A stretch of DNA of 64,000 nt, taken from the NCBI GenBank assembly GCA_017442825.1, contig JAFRYZ010000039.1, forward strand, positions 1 through 64,000, given 5' to 3'. How positions within the stretch are numbered: position 1 is the stretch's first letter; each line of letters begins with the position of its first letter. Made by a program: the position numbers and the translations under genes. The DNA comes from Prevotella sp. GTDB lineage: Bacteria; Bacteroidota; Bacteroidia; Bacteroidales; Bacteroidaceae. The notes under the pieces were generated by a model. That model was not told the origin of the DNA. It saw nothing but the letters and a program-made list of their open reading frames with translations, and did not search any database. This document shows positions 54,505 to 64,000 of this stretch, one piece after another.

Positions 54505-56079
54505 ATGAGAAACGTTATATACATATATCTGTTTTTGCTAACCACATTATTCTCCTCTTGCCATAATAATATGGGAAGGGAAACATTAGAAAAAGTGGAC
54601 TCGTTATTAAAGAAAGAGCAAAATGATTCTGCATTAAGCATGCTTTCACAGATGAATACGTCTGAACTAAATAAAGACCAGTACATGTTCAGAAACTTAC
54701 TGCTGAGCATTGCGCAATTCAAATGTTATGTTCCTATCCCCAATGATTCAATAATCAAGGAGTGTGTACATTATTATACGAAAACAAAAGAAAAAGATAA
54801 ACTTGCTGTTTCCTACCTATATCATGGTGCCATTATGACAACATTAGATAAAATGGAAGAAGCCATCAATAGTTTGAAACAGGCAGAAACGTTAGCAACA
54901 GAACTAAACAATGCTGATCTGAATATTAAAACTAATGTTTATCTTTCCTACGTTAATGGACGGACTGGTAATCAAAGGAAGTCTTTAGAGTATATTTTAA
55001 AAGCATTACATATAGCCAAAAGCATTAATAATAAACGATGGATAGGTTATTGTTTGGATCACATCGGCAGTGTATATTCTTCAATGAATATACCAGATAG
55101 TAGCAATTACTATATAGAAAAAAGCATACCGTACACAAAATATCTTCCTCGTATAGAACAACCATACCTCATCAATAACCAAGCTGCTGTGTTTTGGAGG
55201 AAAGGAAATGTTCATCGGGCGGAAGATTATCTGAAGATGTCACTTTCCATATATCCAATGGAACAAACATATGGTCTTTTAGCGAAGTTATTTACAGAAC
55301 AAAACAAATTGAAGGAAGCAGACAGTTTATGGAAACAAGTACTACATACTAAAGACATTCAGACAAAAGTAAATACGTTATACCCCTATTCTGAATGGTT
55401 ATACAAACAAGGGCGGCTCAAAGAAGCATGGGAAACGGCAATGAAAGTTCCTGCATTGAAAGACAGTCTGGCACAGCAACAACAGGCAGAAGCTATCATG
55501 GGAAGGCAGACAGCATACGACAGACAAGTGGCAAGGATGTTATACCAGCAGAGAATAGAAAGGTTAACCTACAGTGTTGCCTTCATGTTGCTGTTTGTCA
55601 TCATTGTCTGGATGATCTTCTACATCAAATCTCAACGCACCAAGAAACAAATGGCAGAAAACCAACTGCTCTTATCTAACTATATCCAAGCGCACGAAGA
55701 ATTAAAGAAAAAAGGAAAGGAACAATCTAAGGAAGTAAATGAGTTAAACAAGAAGATTGAAGCACTGCGCAACCAACAGACAACCATATTGGCTAAAGGG
55801 AAGGTGCGCTATGAAGAAATTGTGAACGGAGGTAATACCGCTACATGGCATAAAGCGGACTTAAATGATTTTATGGAGTATTACCGAACTGTTAATTTCC
55901 CTTTCGTCATACACTTAGAACAAGACTTCAAGTCGCTGCCCCCTTCTAACAAAACAATTTTGTCACTATACGAAATGGGATACGACGACACTGCGGTAGC
56001 CTACATCATGAGCATGACGGAAGGAGCACTGCGTACAGCAAAGTCAAGAATTAACAAGCGATCAAGAGTACGGGCATAA
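54505..56079 (+). CDS. Membrane-bound TPR protein with C-terminal HTH
   Basis: 524 residues. N-terminal lipoprotein-like signal (LLTTLFSSC, C19), then about seven TPR-like helical repeats (25-330), one membrane segment (355-375), a charged coiled coil (376-440), and a C-terminal segment NKTILSLYEMGYDDTAVAYI plus TEGALRTAKSRINKR that looks like a LuxR-type helix-turn-helix. This order is known from a Bacteroidota family of presumed membrane transcription regulators that sense envelope signals through the TPRs. Targets are unknown; the divergent secreted-protein genes are candidates by position. Confidence 0.8.
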   Translation: MRNVIYIYLFLLTTLFSSCHNNMGRETLEKVDSLLKKEQNDSALSMLSQMNTSELNKDQYMFRNLLLSIAQFKCYVPIPNDSIIKECVHYYTKTKEKDKLAVSYLYHGAIMTTLDKMEEAINSLKQAETLATELNNADLNIKTNVYLSYVNGRTGNQRKSLEYILKALHIAKSINNKRWIGYCLDHIGSVYSSMNIPDSSNYYIEKSIPYTKYLPRIEQPYLINNQAAVFWRKGNVHRAEDYLKMSLSIYPMEQTYGLLAKLFTEQNKLKEADSLWKQVLHTKDIQTKVNTLYPYSEWLYKQGRLKEAWETAMKVPALKDSLAQQQQAEAIMGRQTAYDRQVARMLYQQRIERLTYSVAFMLLFVIIVWMIFYIKSQRTKKQMAENQLLLSNYIQAHEELKKKGKEQSKEVNELNKKIEALRNQQTTILAKGKVRYEEIVNGGNTATWHKADLNDFMEYYRTVNFPFVIHLEQDFKSLPPSNKTILSLYEMGYDDTAVAYIMSMTEGALRTAKSRINKRSRVRA

Positions 56080-56123
56080 AAAATCCCCGCAGCTCCCGAA
56101 GGAACTACGAGGAAACACCCCAG

Positions 56124-56198
56124 TGGGCGCTGAGGGAGTCGAACCCCCGACCCTCTGCTTGTAAGGCAGATGCTCTAAACCAACTGAGCTAAGCGCCC
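56124..56198 (-). tRNA. tRNA-Val (anticodon UAC), copy 2
   Basis: 75 bases, identical in sequence to the tRNA at 44332-44406. Its TACCTTTG lies 21 bp from the 5' end, so the precursor leader is short. No clear terminator follows between 56080 and 56123. Confidence 0.97.
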
Positions 56199-56211
56199 TT
56201 GCTCGTTGTTT

Positions 56212-56288
56212 GCGGGTGCAAAGGTAGGAAATAATTCACAATTCACAATTCATAATTCATAATTTCTTCCTTGCCTTAACGTTTTTTA
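56212..56288 (-). promoter_or_regulatory. Promoter and AATT-heptad block before tRNA-Val copy 2
   Basis: TACCTTTG on the minus strand (56219-56226), then 7-bp repeats (56231-56264) and TTAACGTTTTTTATA. It matches 44495-44572 almost base for base over about 75 bp. Confidence 0.75.
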
Positions 56289-56292
56289 TAAA

Positions 56293-56399
56293 GTCTAGAG
56301 ACTAGAGTTGAGAGATGAGAGACTAGAGTTGAGAGTCTAGAGACTAGAGACTAGAGTTGAGAGATGAGAGATGAGAGATGAGAGATGAGGGATGAGGGA
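56293..56399. repeat. Heptanucleotide repeat, GAGAGAT/GAGACTA type
   Basis: About 15 units of 7 bp (GAGACTA, GAGTTGA, GAGATGA, GAGTCTA). It is the longest intergenic array in the window and shares its units with the arrays inside metH. Confidence 0.88.
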
Positions 56400-56402
56400 A
56401 AT

Positions 56403-56438
56403 AAAAAAAGTGTCTCCGTAAACGGGAGACACTTTTTT
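56403..56438. terminator. Bidirectional terminator after the OmpA gene
   Basis: AGTGTCTCC (56409-56417) and GGAGACACT (56425-56433) form a perfect 9-bp stem flanked by seven A and six T. Confidence 0.9.
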
Positions 56439-56455
56439 GTATGGTAATTGTTGGA

Positions 56456-57622
56456 TTACTTGTGCTCAGGAACTTCTGTAATCTGAACAGTTGCACGACG
56501 GTCGAAGTCCTTCGGCAGGTCAACACCGAGGATGTTCACACCACCCTTAGCAGCGGTAGAGATCTTGCTTGCAGAAACACCCATGCCGATGAGTTCGTTC
56601 TTAACGGTCTCAGCACGCTTCTGAGAGAGTTTCTCGTTGGTGGCGGGAGAACCGGTAGAGCTGTCAGCATAACCAGTTACGAGGACGCTTGCGTCGTTGT
56701 CCTTAGCATACTTAGCAAGAGCGCGAACGTTTACGAGGTCCTTCGGGTTTGCAACGTCAACCTTTGCGAGGTTGAAGAATACAGAAACCGGAGTGGTGAT
56801 GAATTCCTTAACAGACTCAGATACCTTCTCAACAACCTTCGGCTGGTCGAGGAGCTTGCGCAAACGAGCGTTCTCAGCCTCAGCATCACGCAGCTTAGCG
56901 TTGAGAGCGTCGATAGCAGCCTGGTGAGCAGCGTTGATAGCGTCAACATCGGGCACCTTGTTCCAACCTGTTCTGCCAATGTTGTAGGTCAGACCGACTT
57001 CAGCGTACATGTTGTTATCGTGAGAATCCCATCCACGACGGCCACCGCCGTACTCAGGTCCATCGATGTCACCCTCGAAACGGTTCCATCCTACTTCGAG
57101 GAAAGCACCTACCTTCTTAGTGATTCTGAACTGTGCCTGTACACCAAGGCTCAGGTCCATAGCATAGAGGTCGTGAGTCATTGTGCGACCAAGACCAGCG
57201 CCAAAGAACGGAACGATGTTCAGGAAACGGTTCTCATTGTAACCACAGATGATGTTGCTGGCGTTCAGCATAATCTGACCGTTCAACACCCAGTACTTGT
57301 TGAAGTTACCACCAATCTTGTCAACACCAGGATAAACAGACTTACCCCAGATACCCTGAGCCTTCAAACGAACACCGACCTCAGGAGCAAACCACTTACC
57401 AATGGCAATAGCTGCACCTGGGCTTGAACGGAACTTCTTGAACGGGCTGCGAGGCAGACCTGCACCATGTTCTGTAGCTGCGTACCATGCATTCCAGTCG
57501 AAACCAGCCTGTACGAACCAGTTGCTGAAGAATGAATTGGTTGCTACGCTGTGCTTACTTTCCTGTGCAAAAGATGCAACAGAAACACCGGCAAAAGCCA
57601 ATACAATCAATAATTTTTTCAT
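56456..57622 (-). CDS. OmpA-family outer membrane protein
   Basis: 388 residues. Signal peptide 1-19 (ASFAQ). Residues 20-215 form an eight-stranded-barrel-like domain of aromatic beta strands. A helical linker (IDALNAKLRDAEAENARLRK) joins it to the OmpA C-terminal peptidoglycan-binding domain (about 280-385) with VTGYADSSTGSPATNEKLSQ, RAETVKNELI and DRRATVQI. Its even codon use and strong terminator suggest high expression. It anchors outer membrane to cell wall. Confidence 0.92.
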   Translation of the reverse strand: MKKLLIVLAFAGVSVASFAQESKHSVATNSFFSNWFVQAGFDWNAWYAATEHGAGLPRSPFKKFRSSPGAAIAIGKWFAPEVGVRLKAQGIWGKSVYPGVDKIGGNFNKYWVLNGQIMLNASNIICGYNENRFLNIVPFFGAGLGRTMTHDLYAMDLSLGVQAQFRITKKVGAFLEVGWNRFEGDIDGPEYGGGRRGWDSHDNNMYAEVGLTYNIGRTGWNKVPDVDAINAAHQAAIDALNAKLRDAEAENARLRKLLDQPKVVEKVSESVKEFITTPVSVFFNLAKVDVANPKDLVNVRALAKYAKDNDASVLVTGYADSSTGSPATNEKLSQKRAETVKNELIGMGVSASKISTAAKGGVNILGVDLPKDFDRRATVQITEVPEHK

Positions 57623-57689
57623 AACCTTTTTATTAATAAATCAAAAAAATAATACCTTATTTAGCTAAATCAATCTGCAAAATGCGGTG

Positions 57690-57697
57690 CAAAGTTA
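57690..57697 (-). promoter_or_regulatory. -7 box of the OmpA gene
   Basis: TAACTTTG on the minus strand, 68 bp before the ATG at 57622. The -33 element is unclear. Confidence 0.5.
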
Positions 57698-57796
57698 GCA
57701 AATTATTTCAATTAGCATTACTTTTTTATAAAAAAAAGCACGTTTTCAGCAAAAAAAATGCCATCTCCAAGCAACAATTTGGGGTTTTATGAACTT

Positions 57797-59596
57797 TTAA
57801 TCCAACAAACGACTGATTTCCTGTTGCGAAAGGATGCCCAATATGGATTTCCCGTCAGGAGAATAATTTACATTACTGCATGCAAAGAGGTCGTTGACCA
57901 GCCCTTCCATCTCATCATTGCTCAGCACCTGTCCATAGGGGATGGCGGCACTATGTGCCAGACTCAAGGCGAGCGAACGGCTGATTTCATCGCGCAGGCT
58001 TACTCCTTTCTCCGATGCATCGACAACCATATCGGTGATAAGCGATACTACAGGAACCCCATCGAGACCTGCCGGAACGGCATTGACGGCATAACTGCCA
58101 CCACCGAGGTTGGTCAGTTCGAACCCCATATCTGCCATCTCCGGCATCATTTTTTCCAAAAGGACGCCCTCCGTAGCCGACAGTTGGACTACTTCGGGAA
58201 AGAGAACCTTCTGTGCTTCCACCTTATGTTCTTTTTGGTGACTGAGGTACTGCTCATATAATATACGTACGTGCGCGCGATGCTGGTCGATGACCATCAG
58301 TCCAGACTTCACGGCAGTCATGATATACTGTCCTTTATACTGGTAGTGAACGGGAGATTTCTCTTCCATGAGCTCGTCGGACGACTGTTGGTCAAAGAAT
58401 GTCTGCTGCGGTTTTGTCTCTATCCCCTCATAGAGTTGTTCCCATTCCTTGGGTACCGAAGGCCGGGTATAGGCAGGAACGGGTGTTTCTTTGAACGGAT
58501 TGTATTGCGGGTTGAGCTTCACCTGTGGAGCAGCGACCTCCCGATGAGCATCGAATACGGGAATGTCGGGGCGACCTTCGGTGTCAAAGTCAATCTTCGG
58601 AATCTCATTGAAACGTCCGACAGCCTCCTTGACAGCAGCAGAGAGAATCTGCCAGATGGCTTGTTCATTCTCAAACTTGATTTCCGTCTTCGTAGGATGG
58701 ATATTCACATCGATATCGGCTGCAGGCACATCGAAATACAGGAAATAGGGAATCTGCACGCCTACAGGCAACAAACGCTCGTAGGCATTCATGACCGCCT
58801 TGCTGAAATACGGATGCCGCATGTAGCGCCCGTTGGCGAAGAAATACTGTTTGGCACCTTTCTTGCGGGCAGCTTCGGGTTTTCCTACGAAGCCGTGTAT
58901 GGTGCACATCGTCGTCTCTACGTCCACCGGCAACAGGTCTTGGCTGATTTTCTTGCCGAAAATATCCACGATTCGCTGTCGCAAGTTCGATGCTTTCAGA
59001 TGATACAACTCCACATCGTTGCTCTGCAACGTGAAGGAGATTTGCGGATAGACCAGCGCAATGCGTTCAAAAGCTGTCAGGATATTGTTCAATTCCGTGG
59101 TATTCGACTTCAGGAACTTACGTCTTGCCGGCACGTTGAAGAAGAGGTTCTCTATCATGAAGTTGCTACCCTCTGGACAAGAACAGGGCTCTTGTCCGAC
59201 AAACCGGCTGCCAGAGATAGAGAGATGGGTACCGATAGCATTACCACGCAGGCGTGTCTTGAGTTCAATCTGGGCTACCGCGGCGATGGAAGCCAGCGCT
59301 TCACCGCGGAAACCCATCGTATGCAAGGCAAACAAATCGTCGGCCTGACGGATTTTCGATGTGGCATGGCGCTCAAAAGCCAGACGGGCATCGGTCTCCG
59401 ACATTCCTTTACCATCGTCTATCACCTGAATGGAAGTCCTGCCGGCATCGATAATCAGTACGTCGATATGGGTGGCATCGGCATCCACAGCATTCTCCAC
59501 CAACTCCTTGATGACGGAAGCCGGTCGCTGTATCACCTCACCAGCAGCAATCTGGTTGGCGACGGAATCGGGTAACAACTGTATAATATCACTCAT
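57797..59596 (-). CDS. mutL: DNA mismatch repair protein MutL
   Basis: 599 residues. N-terminal GHKL ATPase with [17 protein letters not shown] and [12 protein letters not shown]; MutL transducer domain to about 330; C-terminal dimerisation domain. The metal-binding endonuclease motif, usually DQHA-x2-E-x4-E, reads [12 protein letters not shown] from D437, with the Ala and the first Glu replaced. It couples MutS mismatch recognition to strand removal. Its ATG overlaps the OstA-like stop by four bases (ATGA). Confidence 0.95.
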   Translation of the reverse strand: MSDIIQLLPDSVANQIAAGEVIQRPASVIKELVENAVDADATHIDVLIIDAGRTSIQVIDDGKGMSETDARLAFERHATSKIRQADDLFALHTMGFRGEALASIAAVAQIELKTRLRGNAIGTHLSISGSRFVGQEPCSCPEGSNFMIENLFFNVPARRKFLKSNTTELNNILTAFERIALVYPQISFTLQSNDVELYHLKASNLRQRIVDIFGKKISQDLLPVDVETTMCTIHGFVGKPEAARKKGAKQYFFANGRYMRHPYFSKAVMNAYERLLPVGVQIPYFLYFDVPAADIDVNIHPTKTEIKFENEQAIWQILSAAVKEAVGRFNEIPKIDFDTEGRPDIPVFDAHREVAAPQVKLNPQYNPFKETPVPAYTRPSVPKEWEQLYEGIETKPQQTFFDQQSSDELMEEKSPVHYQYKGQYIMTAVKSGLMVIDQHRAHVRILYEQYLSHQKEHKVEAQKVLFPEVVQLSATEGVLLEKMMPEMADMGFELTNLGGGSYAVNAVPAGLDGVPVVSLITDMVVDASEKGVSLRDEISRSLALSLAHSAAIPYGQVLSNDEMEGLVNDLFACSNVNYSPDGKSILGILSQQEISRLLD

Positions 59597-61353
59597 CGGT
59601 TTCTTCTATTCTTCATGTCCAGCACCTGACGTGGCGGTGCAACAAACATTTTCTGGTCCTTACGCGCTGGCACCTCTACCCAACGGTAGAGGTCGTCCTT
59701 GCTGCGCGGACGAATTTCTTCGTACCATGCAAACTGCGGCAGCTGTTCTTTGCCTGGTGGCAGTTGCGTCATCGGATACAAGGTTGCCGTAAACTTAGAA
59801 GTCCAGATATGGTCGAGCTTTCGTTTTTCAGCCATAAACATGCGCAAGGTATCGGTCTCCAGATAGTTCAGGCCTATCAACGAACTGTCTTTCTCTTCTT
59901 CAGGGAAATAGATGGTCAGCACGTTACCAACGGCCTCGTTGTATTTCATTTCGCCTTTCTCAAAATAGGCATGCATCTCCTTGGAAGATATCTGGTTGAA
60001 ATGTTCCTTGTCGCGGACTTGCTCTGCCGAGAACGCATTCCCTAATACATGCATCTCACGAACCGTGGAGTCGTTCATGAACGCTTTGATGGAGTCGCCC
60101 ATCAACTGGCGGTTGTCGCTCCATACGACAGGATTCTGTCGCATCGTCATGCAGGAGTCTTTGGAATTGAACACCAAAAGGTTGCATACCGCCTGTATGT
60201 CCTTGCGATATGCCCTGACATGCGGATAGCAATACACCTCGCGATAGACGGAGTCAGTATCCAGATGGAACGCTTTCATGCGCAAGGTGTCGGCATGCAT
60301 ATACAAGGTATCTTTCCTGGAGAATTCCTTGACCAGCGCATGACCGAAAGCGATGGCTGAAGAGTCGGTATAGTTGACACTGTCTGCCAACAGGGCGTTC
60401 TTGTTCTTGTAATCGGTATAGACCACATTGCCTGTACCTCTGCCCACGCGTTTCTTCTCGTTGTAGAAAAGGTGGTCGCCCGTAACAACTCGGTTGTTGA
60501 CTTTATCGACAATTTTCACCTGCCCGTGTCCCTCACTCTCACCCGTGGTATTGTTATATTTCAGGTTATCGCCCTCCACATCGCGTTCTTTCGATGTGAT
60601 AGTGGAACGGCCGTTCAGTTCCATGCGGTCGGTCTTGCTGTAATAATATCCGTCTTCTGTATGGACAACCTCACCCTTGTTACCCTTGATCACCGACGGT
60701 CCAATGACATGAGCCTGCTCCGTTTCGGTGTTGTAGTTCAAATGTTCAGTGTTGATGGTGTATTTCGGACTCTTCATCACCACGTTCTCGTAGAAGTTTG
60801 CCTCATGACGGTCGATGTAATACTCGCCCGACAACGAAGTGACGGTGGTCTTTCCAGCTGTCAGCCTGCCGCCATTGCCTCCAAAGAAGTTGGCATATTC
60901 CGTGCCGCTGTTGTAGTCGAGGCTGTCGCAATGAAGGGAGCGGCCGGGTTGTGTCAGCACAACATGCTGACGAGCCTGAAACAATTCCGAACTGCTGTCG
61001 TAGGAGGCACGGTCACAAACCAAGGTGATGTTACCGCTTTTCTGCATGTGCACATGACCAAAAGCCTGAAACGTGTTTTGATCTTGATTATAATAAGCAC
61101 TGTCGCAACTCAGTCGGGTGTCCTGATAGCGAAAGCGGACGTGCCCTTTCACAATCTGCACACCAGGTTTGAGAAATTGGTCGTAGCGGAGTTTGTCAGC
61201 ATGGTCGAGGTACACCTTCTCGTCCTTTGCCTTACGTCCTTTCTGCGCATGGGCAGGCACGGACAGATAAAGTCCAAACAGGCACAGAAGCATCACCATG
61301 ATGATTCTATGCCCGTTGCCATTGGTATGCGAATCGCCGTTTCTCAATATCAT
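59593..61353 (-). CDS. OstA-like protein (LptA/LptD N-domain type)
   Basis: 586 residues from the ATG at 61353, whose ATGA overlaps the stop of surA; a TTG three codons upstream is a weaker start. A signal segment ([20 protein letters not shown], about 17-36) leads into repeated OstA-type beta-jellyroll strands ([58 protein letters not shown]). LptA-like proteins bridge the periplasm for lipopolysaccharide export, so this is a likely transport component; the exact partner is not known. Confidence 0.85.
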   Translation of the reverse strand: MILRNGDSHTNGNGHRIIMVMLLCLFGLYLSVPAHAQKGRKAKDEKVYLDHADKLRYDQFLKPGVQIVKGHVRFRYQDTRLSCDSAYYNQDQNTFQAFGHVHMQKSGNITLVCDRASYDSSSELFQARQHVVLTQPGRSLHCDSLDYNSGTEYANFFGGNGGRLTAGKTTVTSLSGEYYIDRHEANFYENVVMKSPKYTINTEHLNYNTETEQAHVIGPSVIKGNKGEVVHTEDGYYYSKTDRMELNGRSTITSKERDVEGDNLKYNNTTGESEGHGQVKIVDKVNNRVVTGDHLFYNEKKRVGRGTGNVVYTDYKNKNALLADSVNYTDSSAIAFGHALVKEFSRKDTLYMHADTLRMKAFHLDTDSVYREVYCYPHVRAYRKDIQAVCNLLVFNSKDSCMTMRQNPVVWSDNRQLMGDSIKAFMNDSTVREMHVLGNAFSAEQVRDKEHFNQISSKEMHAYFEKGEMKYNEAVGNVLTIYFPEEEKDSSLIGLNYLETDTLRMFMAEKRKLDHIWTSKFTATLYPMTQLPPGKEQLPQFAWYEEIRPRSKDDLYRWVEVPARKDQKMFVAPPRQVLDMKNRRNR

Positions 61354-62834
61354 TTCATCCAACCTTCGTATTCAAAATTACAATTCTGATATTCCGGACT
61401 CATCCGCACGTAGGTGTCTTTGATTTTGTCAGCCACCCATTTCTTGATTCTCTCTTCCCGTAGATGAGCCATGACGATATCCTTCATCGCCTGGAAATCT
61501 TCTGTAATGGAGGCGCGATGGGCATCAATCCGGTTCTTCAGTTTCACCAGAGCACACACTGTTTTTCCGCGTGAATTGGTCATCACGAAAGCATCTGACA
61601 AGTCACCGACCTGCATTTTCTCAACGACACGCGCCACCTCGGTGGGCAGATCTTGCATACGGAAACGTGATGTTCGTGAACTTTCGGATGAATTTACCAT
61701 CAAACCATTGTTATTACGGGTGTCTTTGTCATCGGAAAGATAGGCAACAGCCGTTTCAAAGGCATATTTACCAGAACGTACTTCGTTTGCCACGGAGTCT
61801 AATCGAATTTTCGCCTGCTCCGTTTCTTCTGCTGAGATACGTGGTTTCAACAGGATATGACGACAGTTGACTTTCTCTCCACGACGCTCTATCAACTGAA
61901 TGATATGGTAGCCAAACTCTGTTTCTACGATTTTGGAAATCTTACGCGGATCGGTCAGGTTGAAAGCTACTGCCGCAAAAGCGGGATCGAGCATGCCACG
62001 ACCGGTCAATCCCAGTTCACCACCCTGACGTGCCGTTCCTGGGTCTTCTGAATAGAGACGAGCAAGGGTGGCAAAGGTGGTCTCACCCTTAGTAACGCGA
62101 TCAGTATATTCGCGCAACTGGTCTTTTACCCTATTGACTTCTTCGGCTGGTATCCTCGGAGTCAGCGTCAGGATCTGGACTTCCACCTGGGTAGGTATCA
62201 TCGGAATGCTGTCGGCTGGCAGGCGATTGAAATAGGCACGCACCTCTGCCGGCGAAACGGTCAGGTCTTCAACCAGTTTCTGTTGCATGCGCTGTGTCAG
62301 CAACTGGTTCTTGTAGTCGTCGTGCAGGTCCTTACGCAACTGTGAAATAGATTTCCTTTGCAACTGCTCTAACCGCTCTTTCGAACCGATACGTGGGTCT
62401 TGTATCCAATAGTTAATGCGCTGCTCCACACCTTGCACAATCTCTGCCTCTTTCACCTCGATACTGTCAATGGCTGCCTGATGCAGAAACAGTTTCTGGA
62501 TGGCTATCTGTTCTGGAATACGGCAATAGTCTTCTGCTGTCAAGGTCTTGCCTTCCATCTCCATGGACATGCGACTCACTTCAACATCCGACTTCAATAT
62601 GGCTTCATCGCCGACAACCCATACCACCTCATCAATGACACTGGCGGGATTTTTGTCAGCCACCGTACCTGTCGTACGACTTTCCTGTCGTATACTCTGT
62701 GCCGTATCGACAGCTGTAGAGTCGTCGGCTGCCAACATCCTGCCCGTTGCCATACCGCTACGAGCATTCATGCCCATTGCCATAATAGCAAGGACCGCCA
62801 ACGCACCACCTGTCTGATAGATTCTATACTTCAT
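61350..62834 (-). CDS. surA: SurA-like peptidylprolyl isomerase
   Basis: 494-residue periplasmic chaperone for outer-membrane proteins. Signal peptide 1-24 (MGMNA), SurA N-terminal chaperone domain (VDEVVWVVGDEAILKSDV-like start, helices to 200), and two parvulin domains: one at about 220-315 (LARLYSEDPGTARQGGELG, FGYHIIQLIERRG) and a second at about 325-430 (CRHILLKPRIS), which lacks part of the usual core. It follows the other PPIase gene by 14 bp and precedes the OstA-like gene with a 4-base overlap. Confidence 0.93.
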   Translation of the reverse strand: MKYRIYQTGGALAVLAIMAMGMNARSGMATGRMLAADDSTAVDTAQSIRQESRTTGTVADKNPASVIDEVVWVVGDEAILKSDVEVSRMSMEMEGKTLTAEDYCRIPEQIAIQKLFLHQAAIDSIEVKEAEIVQGVEQRINYWIQDPRIGSKERLEQLQRKSISQLRKDLHDDYKNQLLTQRMQQKLVEDLTVSPAEVRAYFNRLPADSIPMIPTQVEVQILTLTPRIPAEEVNRVKDQLREYTDRVTKGETTFATLARLYSEDPGTARQGGELGLTGRGMLDPAFAAVAFNLTDPRKISKIVETEFGYHIIQLIERRGEKVNCRHILLKPRISAEETEQAKIRLDSVANEVRSGKYAFETAVAYLSDDKDTRNNNGLMVNSSESSRTSRFRMQDLPTEVARVVEKMQVGDLSDAFVMTNSRGKTVCALVKLKNRIDAHRASITEDFQAMKDIVMAHLREERIKKWVADKIKDTYVRMSPEYQNCNFEYEGWMK

Positions 62835-62848
62835 AGATGTCTGTGTTC

Positions 62849-64000
62849 CTAATGCTTATTGACTGTTGCCAACACATCTTTATTGACAACGACTGAATAT
62901 TTTTTGCGCAGCTGGGCTACCCATTCTTTCTCCAAGGCATCCTGATAGTCGGCTGTCACTAGTCCGCGAACATCCTCAAACTCTTTCGGAGCCGTCAGTT
63001 TCTTACCGAAAGTGGCATCAATAGGATAGCCCTTTGTCTCGGGCACCTCAACATTCTGTTTGAAAATCTCACGGTCAATCAGTTTGTTATCGCCTTGTTT
63101 GAAGATTCCTTTCTCTACACGGATGCGGATGGTGGAATCGTTGTTGAAGGTTTTACGAAGTTGCTCTGCCCATTGGTCGAACGGCAGACTTTTCACGCAA
63201 TTGCGGACTGCCTTCACATCCTTTTGGTCTTTCACATGATAGGCAATTCCTTTGAAGCGCGGTGCATCCCACTTGTACTTCTTCTTGTTCTTCTTGAAAT
63301 ACTGTGCCAGTCCGGCATCGTCCTTTGCGGCTTTGTCCCATACTTCGCGGTTGCTGACTTCAAACAGCAGCAAACCGTCGTGGTATTCACGTATCAGGTT
63401 TTTCAAGTCTGCATCCTGAGCCTGCATCTCTTCAGCCCTCTTATCAAGAATAGTCTCTGTCGTCAGAGTACCCTTGCTGGCTTCTACCTGAGCCTTCAGC
63501 TTGTCATCGACAATCTTGTCTCTTACGCCACGTGCCTCGAGATAGCGCACAATATTGGTGTGCAGGCTATCATAAGGAGGAACCTGCGAACGCTCATTCA
63601 TCTTGATGATATGATAGCCGTAAGGAGTAAGGAAAGGTTTACTCATTTCCCCTGTCTTCAGTGCATAGGCGGCATCTTCAAACTCTTTCACTGTCTGGCC
63701 AGGCCCCATCATAGGCAACTGACCACCGTTACGTGCAGAACCTGGATCCTGAGACACCTTCTGTGCCAAAGCAGCAAAGTCGGTTCCCTGAACTAATGCA
63801 TTATATACGGAGTCGATGCGCATCTTCACGGCATCTTGTTCTGCCTGCGAAGCTTTCTGGTTGAGCCTCAACAGGATATGTGAAGCTTTGAACAAGCCAC
63901 GAGGACCAATCTGCTTGACCAAATTGTCATAATAATCCTTCGCCTCCTTCTCCACATCGGCATCGGAAACAAATGACGGACGAATCTGCTGGTCGCGATA
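62849..64000 (-). CDS. PpiC/SurA-type peptidylprolyl isomerase, 5' end outside the window
   Basis: The frame stays open to position 64000 (last codons read YRDQQIRPSFVSDADVEKEA), so the start lies further right; a GTG at 63955 is not the true start. About 384 residues are visible. A parvulin domain begins at KASHILLRLNQ and includes VSQDPGSARNGGQLP and TPYGYHIIKMNE. The C-terminal part (HVKDQKDVKAVRNCVKSLPF) is charged and less conserved. As the first visible gene of the ppiC-surA-ostA-mutL operon it probably also folds envelope proteins. Confidence 0.9.
   Translation of the reverse strand, partial: YRDQQIRPSFVSDADVEKEAKDYYDNLVKQIGPRGLFKASHILLRLNQKASQAEQDAVKMRIDSVYNALVQGTDFAALAQKVSQDPGSARNGGQLPMMGPGQTVKEFEDAAYALKTGEMSKPFLTPYGYHIIKMNERSQVPPYDSLHTNIVRYLEARGVRDKIVDDKLKAQVEASKGTLTTETILDKRAEEMQAQDADLKNLIREYHDGLLLFEVSNREVWDKAAKDDAGLAQYFKKNKKKYKWDAPRFKGIAYHVKDQKDVKAVRNCVKSLPFDQWAEQLRKTFNNDSTIRIRVEKGIFKQGDNKLIDREIFKQNVEVPETKGYPIDATFGKKLTAPKEFEDVRGLVTADYQDALEKEWVAQLRKKYSVVVNKDVLATVNKH

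Overview
The window is a chromosomal segment of a Bacteroidota bacterium, most likely of the Prevotellaceae (Prevotella/Segatella type). This rests on repeated -33 TTTG / -7 TAnnTTTG promoters, secreted proteins ending in type IX-like C-terminal sorting tails, an OstA-like/SurA/MutL cluster, zinc-free S4, S14 and L36, and weak Shine-Dalgarno sites. The species cannot be named from sequence reading alone.

Layout. 1-1.6 kb: an IS4-family insertion sequence with both inverted ends. 1.6-4.2 kb: a secreted M6 metalloprotease behind four 22-bp palindromic repeats. 4.4-9.1 kb: metH and metF, the folate arm of methionine synthesis, riddled with heptanucleotide repeats, two of them translated inside MetH. 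9.1-14.2 kb: a secreted M16 protease and a LytS/LytR-type two-component pair. 14.4-29.1 kb: the S10/spc/alpha ribosomal protein block on the minus strand, from rplC to rplQ with secY, map, infA and rpoA. 29.1-36.6 kb: a 7.7-kb interruption of that block holding a 595-bp palindrome-rich element bounded by inverted repeats, a two-domain glycosyltransferase, a 77-residue peptide and a roughly 1440-residue surface protein. 36.9-40.5 kb: rpsJ, fusA, rpsG and rpsL. 40.9-44.2 kb: lemA, DUF2207, DUF805 and DUF3467 genes, then a tRNA-Val. 44.6-48.1 kb: a two-component system, a double-glycine peptide, a CPBP membrane protease and an interrupted lipoprotein gene. 48.2-54.2 kb: an HU-like gene with a 22-bp repeat array and a run of small secreted proteins, one pair of which is tandemly duplicated. 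54.5-64 kb: a TPR membrane regulator, a second tRNA-Val, an OmpA-family protein, and the overlapping operon ppiC-surA-ostA-mutL, cut by the right edge.

The strongest candidate for an undescribed system is at 44.6-48.1 kb. An OmpR-type regulator and its kinase sit beside a GG-leader peptide and a CPBP protein. Two promoters there carry the same four 11-bp direct repeats at the same distance from a TACCTTTG box, one before the peptide and one before a small lipoprotein gene. This looks like a self-regulated peptide-and-immunity module. The second candidate is the surface protein / small peptide / glycosyltransferase cassette that splits the ribosomal operon between rpsJ and rplC. The third is a genome-scale habit: 7-bp tandem repeats of several sequence families sit in at least ten places, and where they entered metH they stayed in frame as seven-residue charged repeats.
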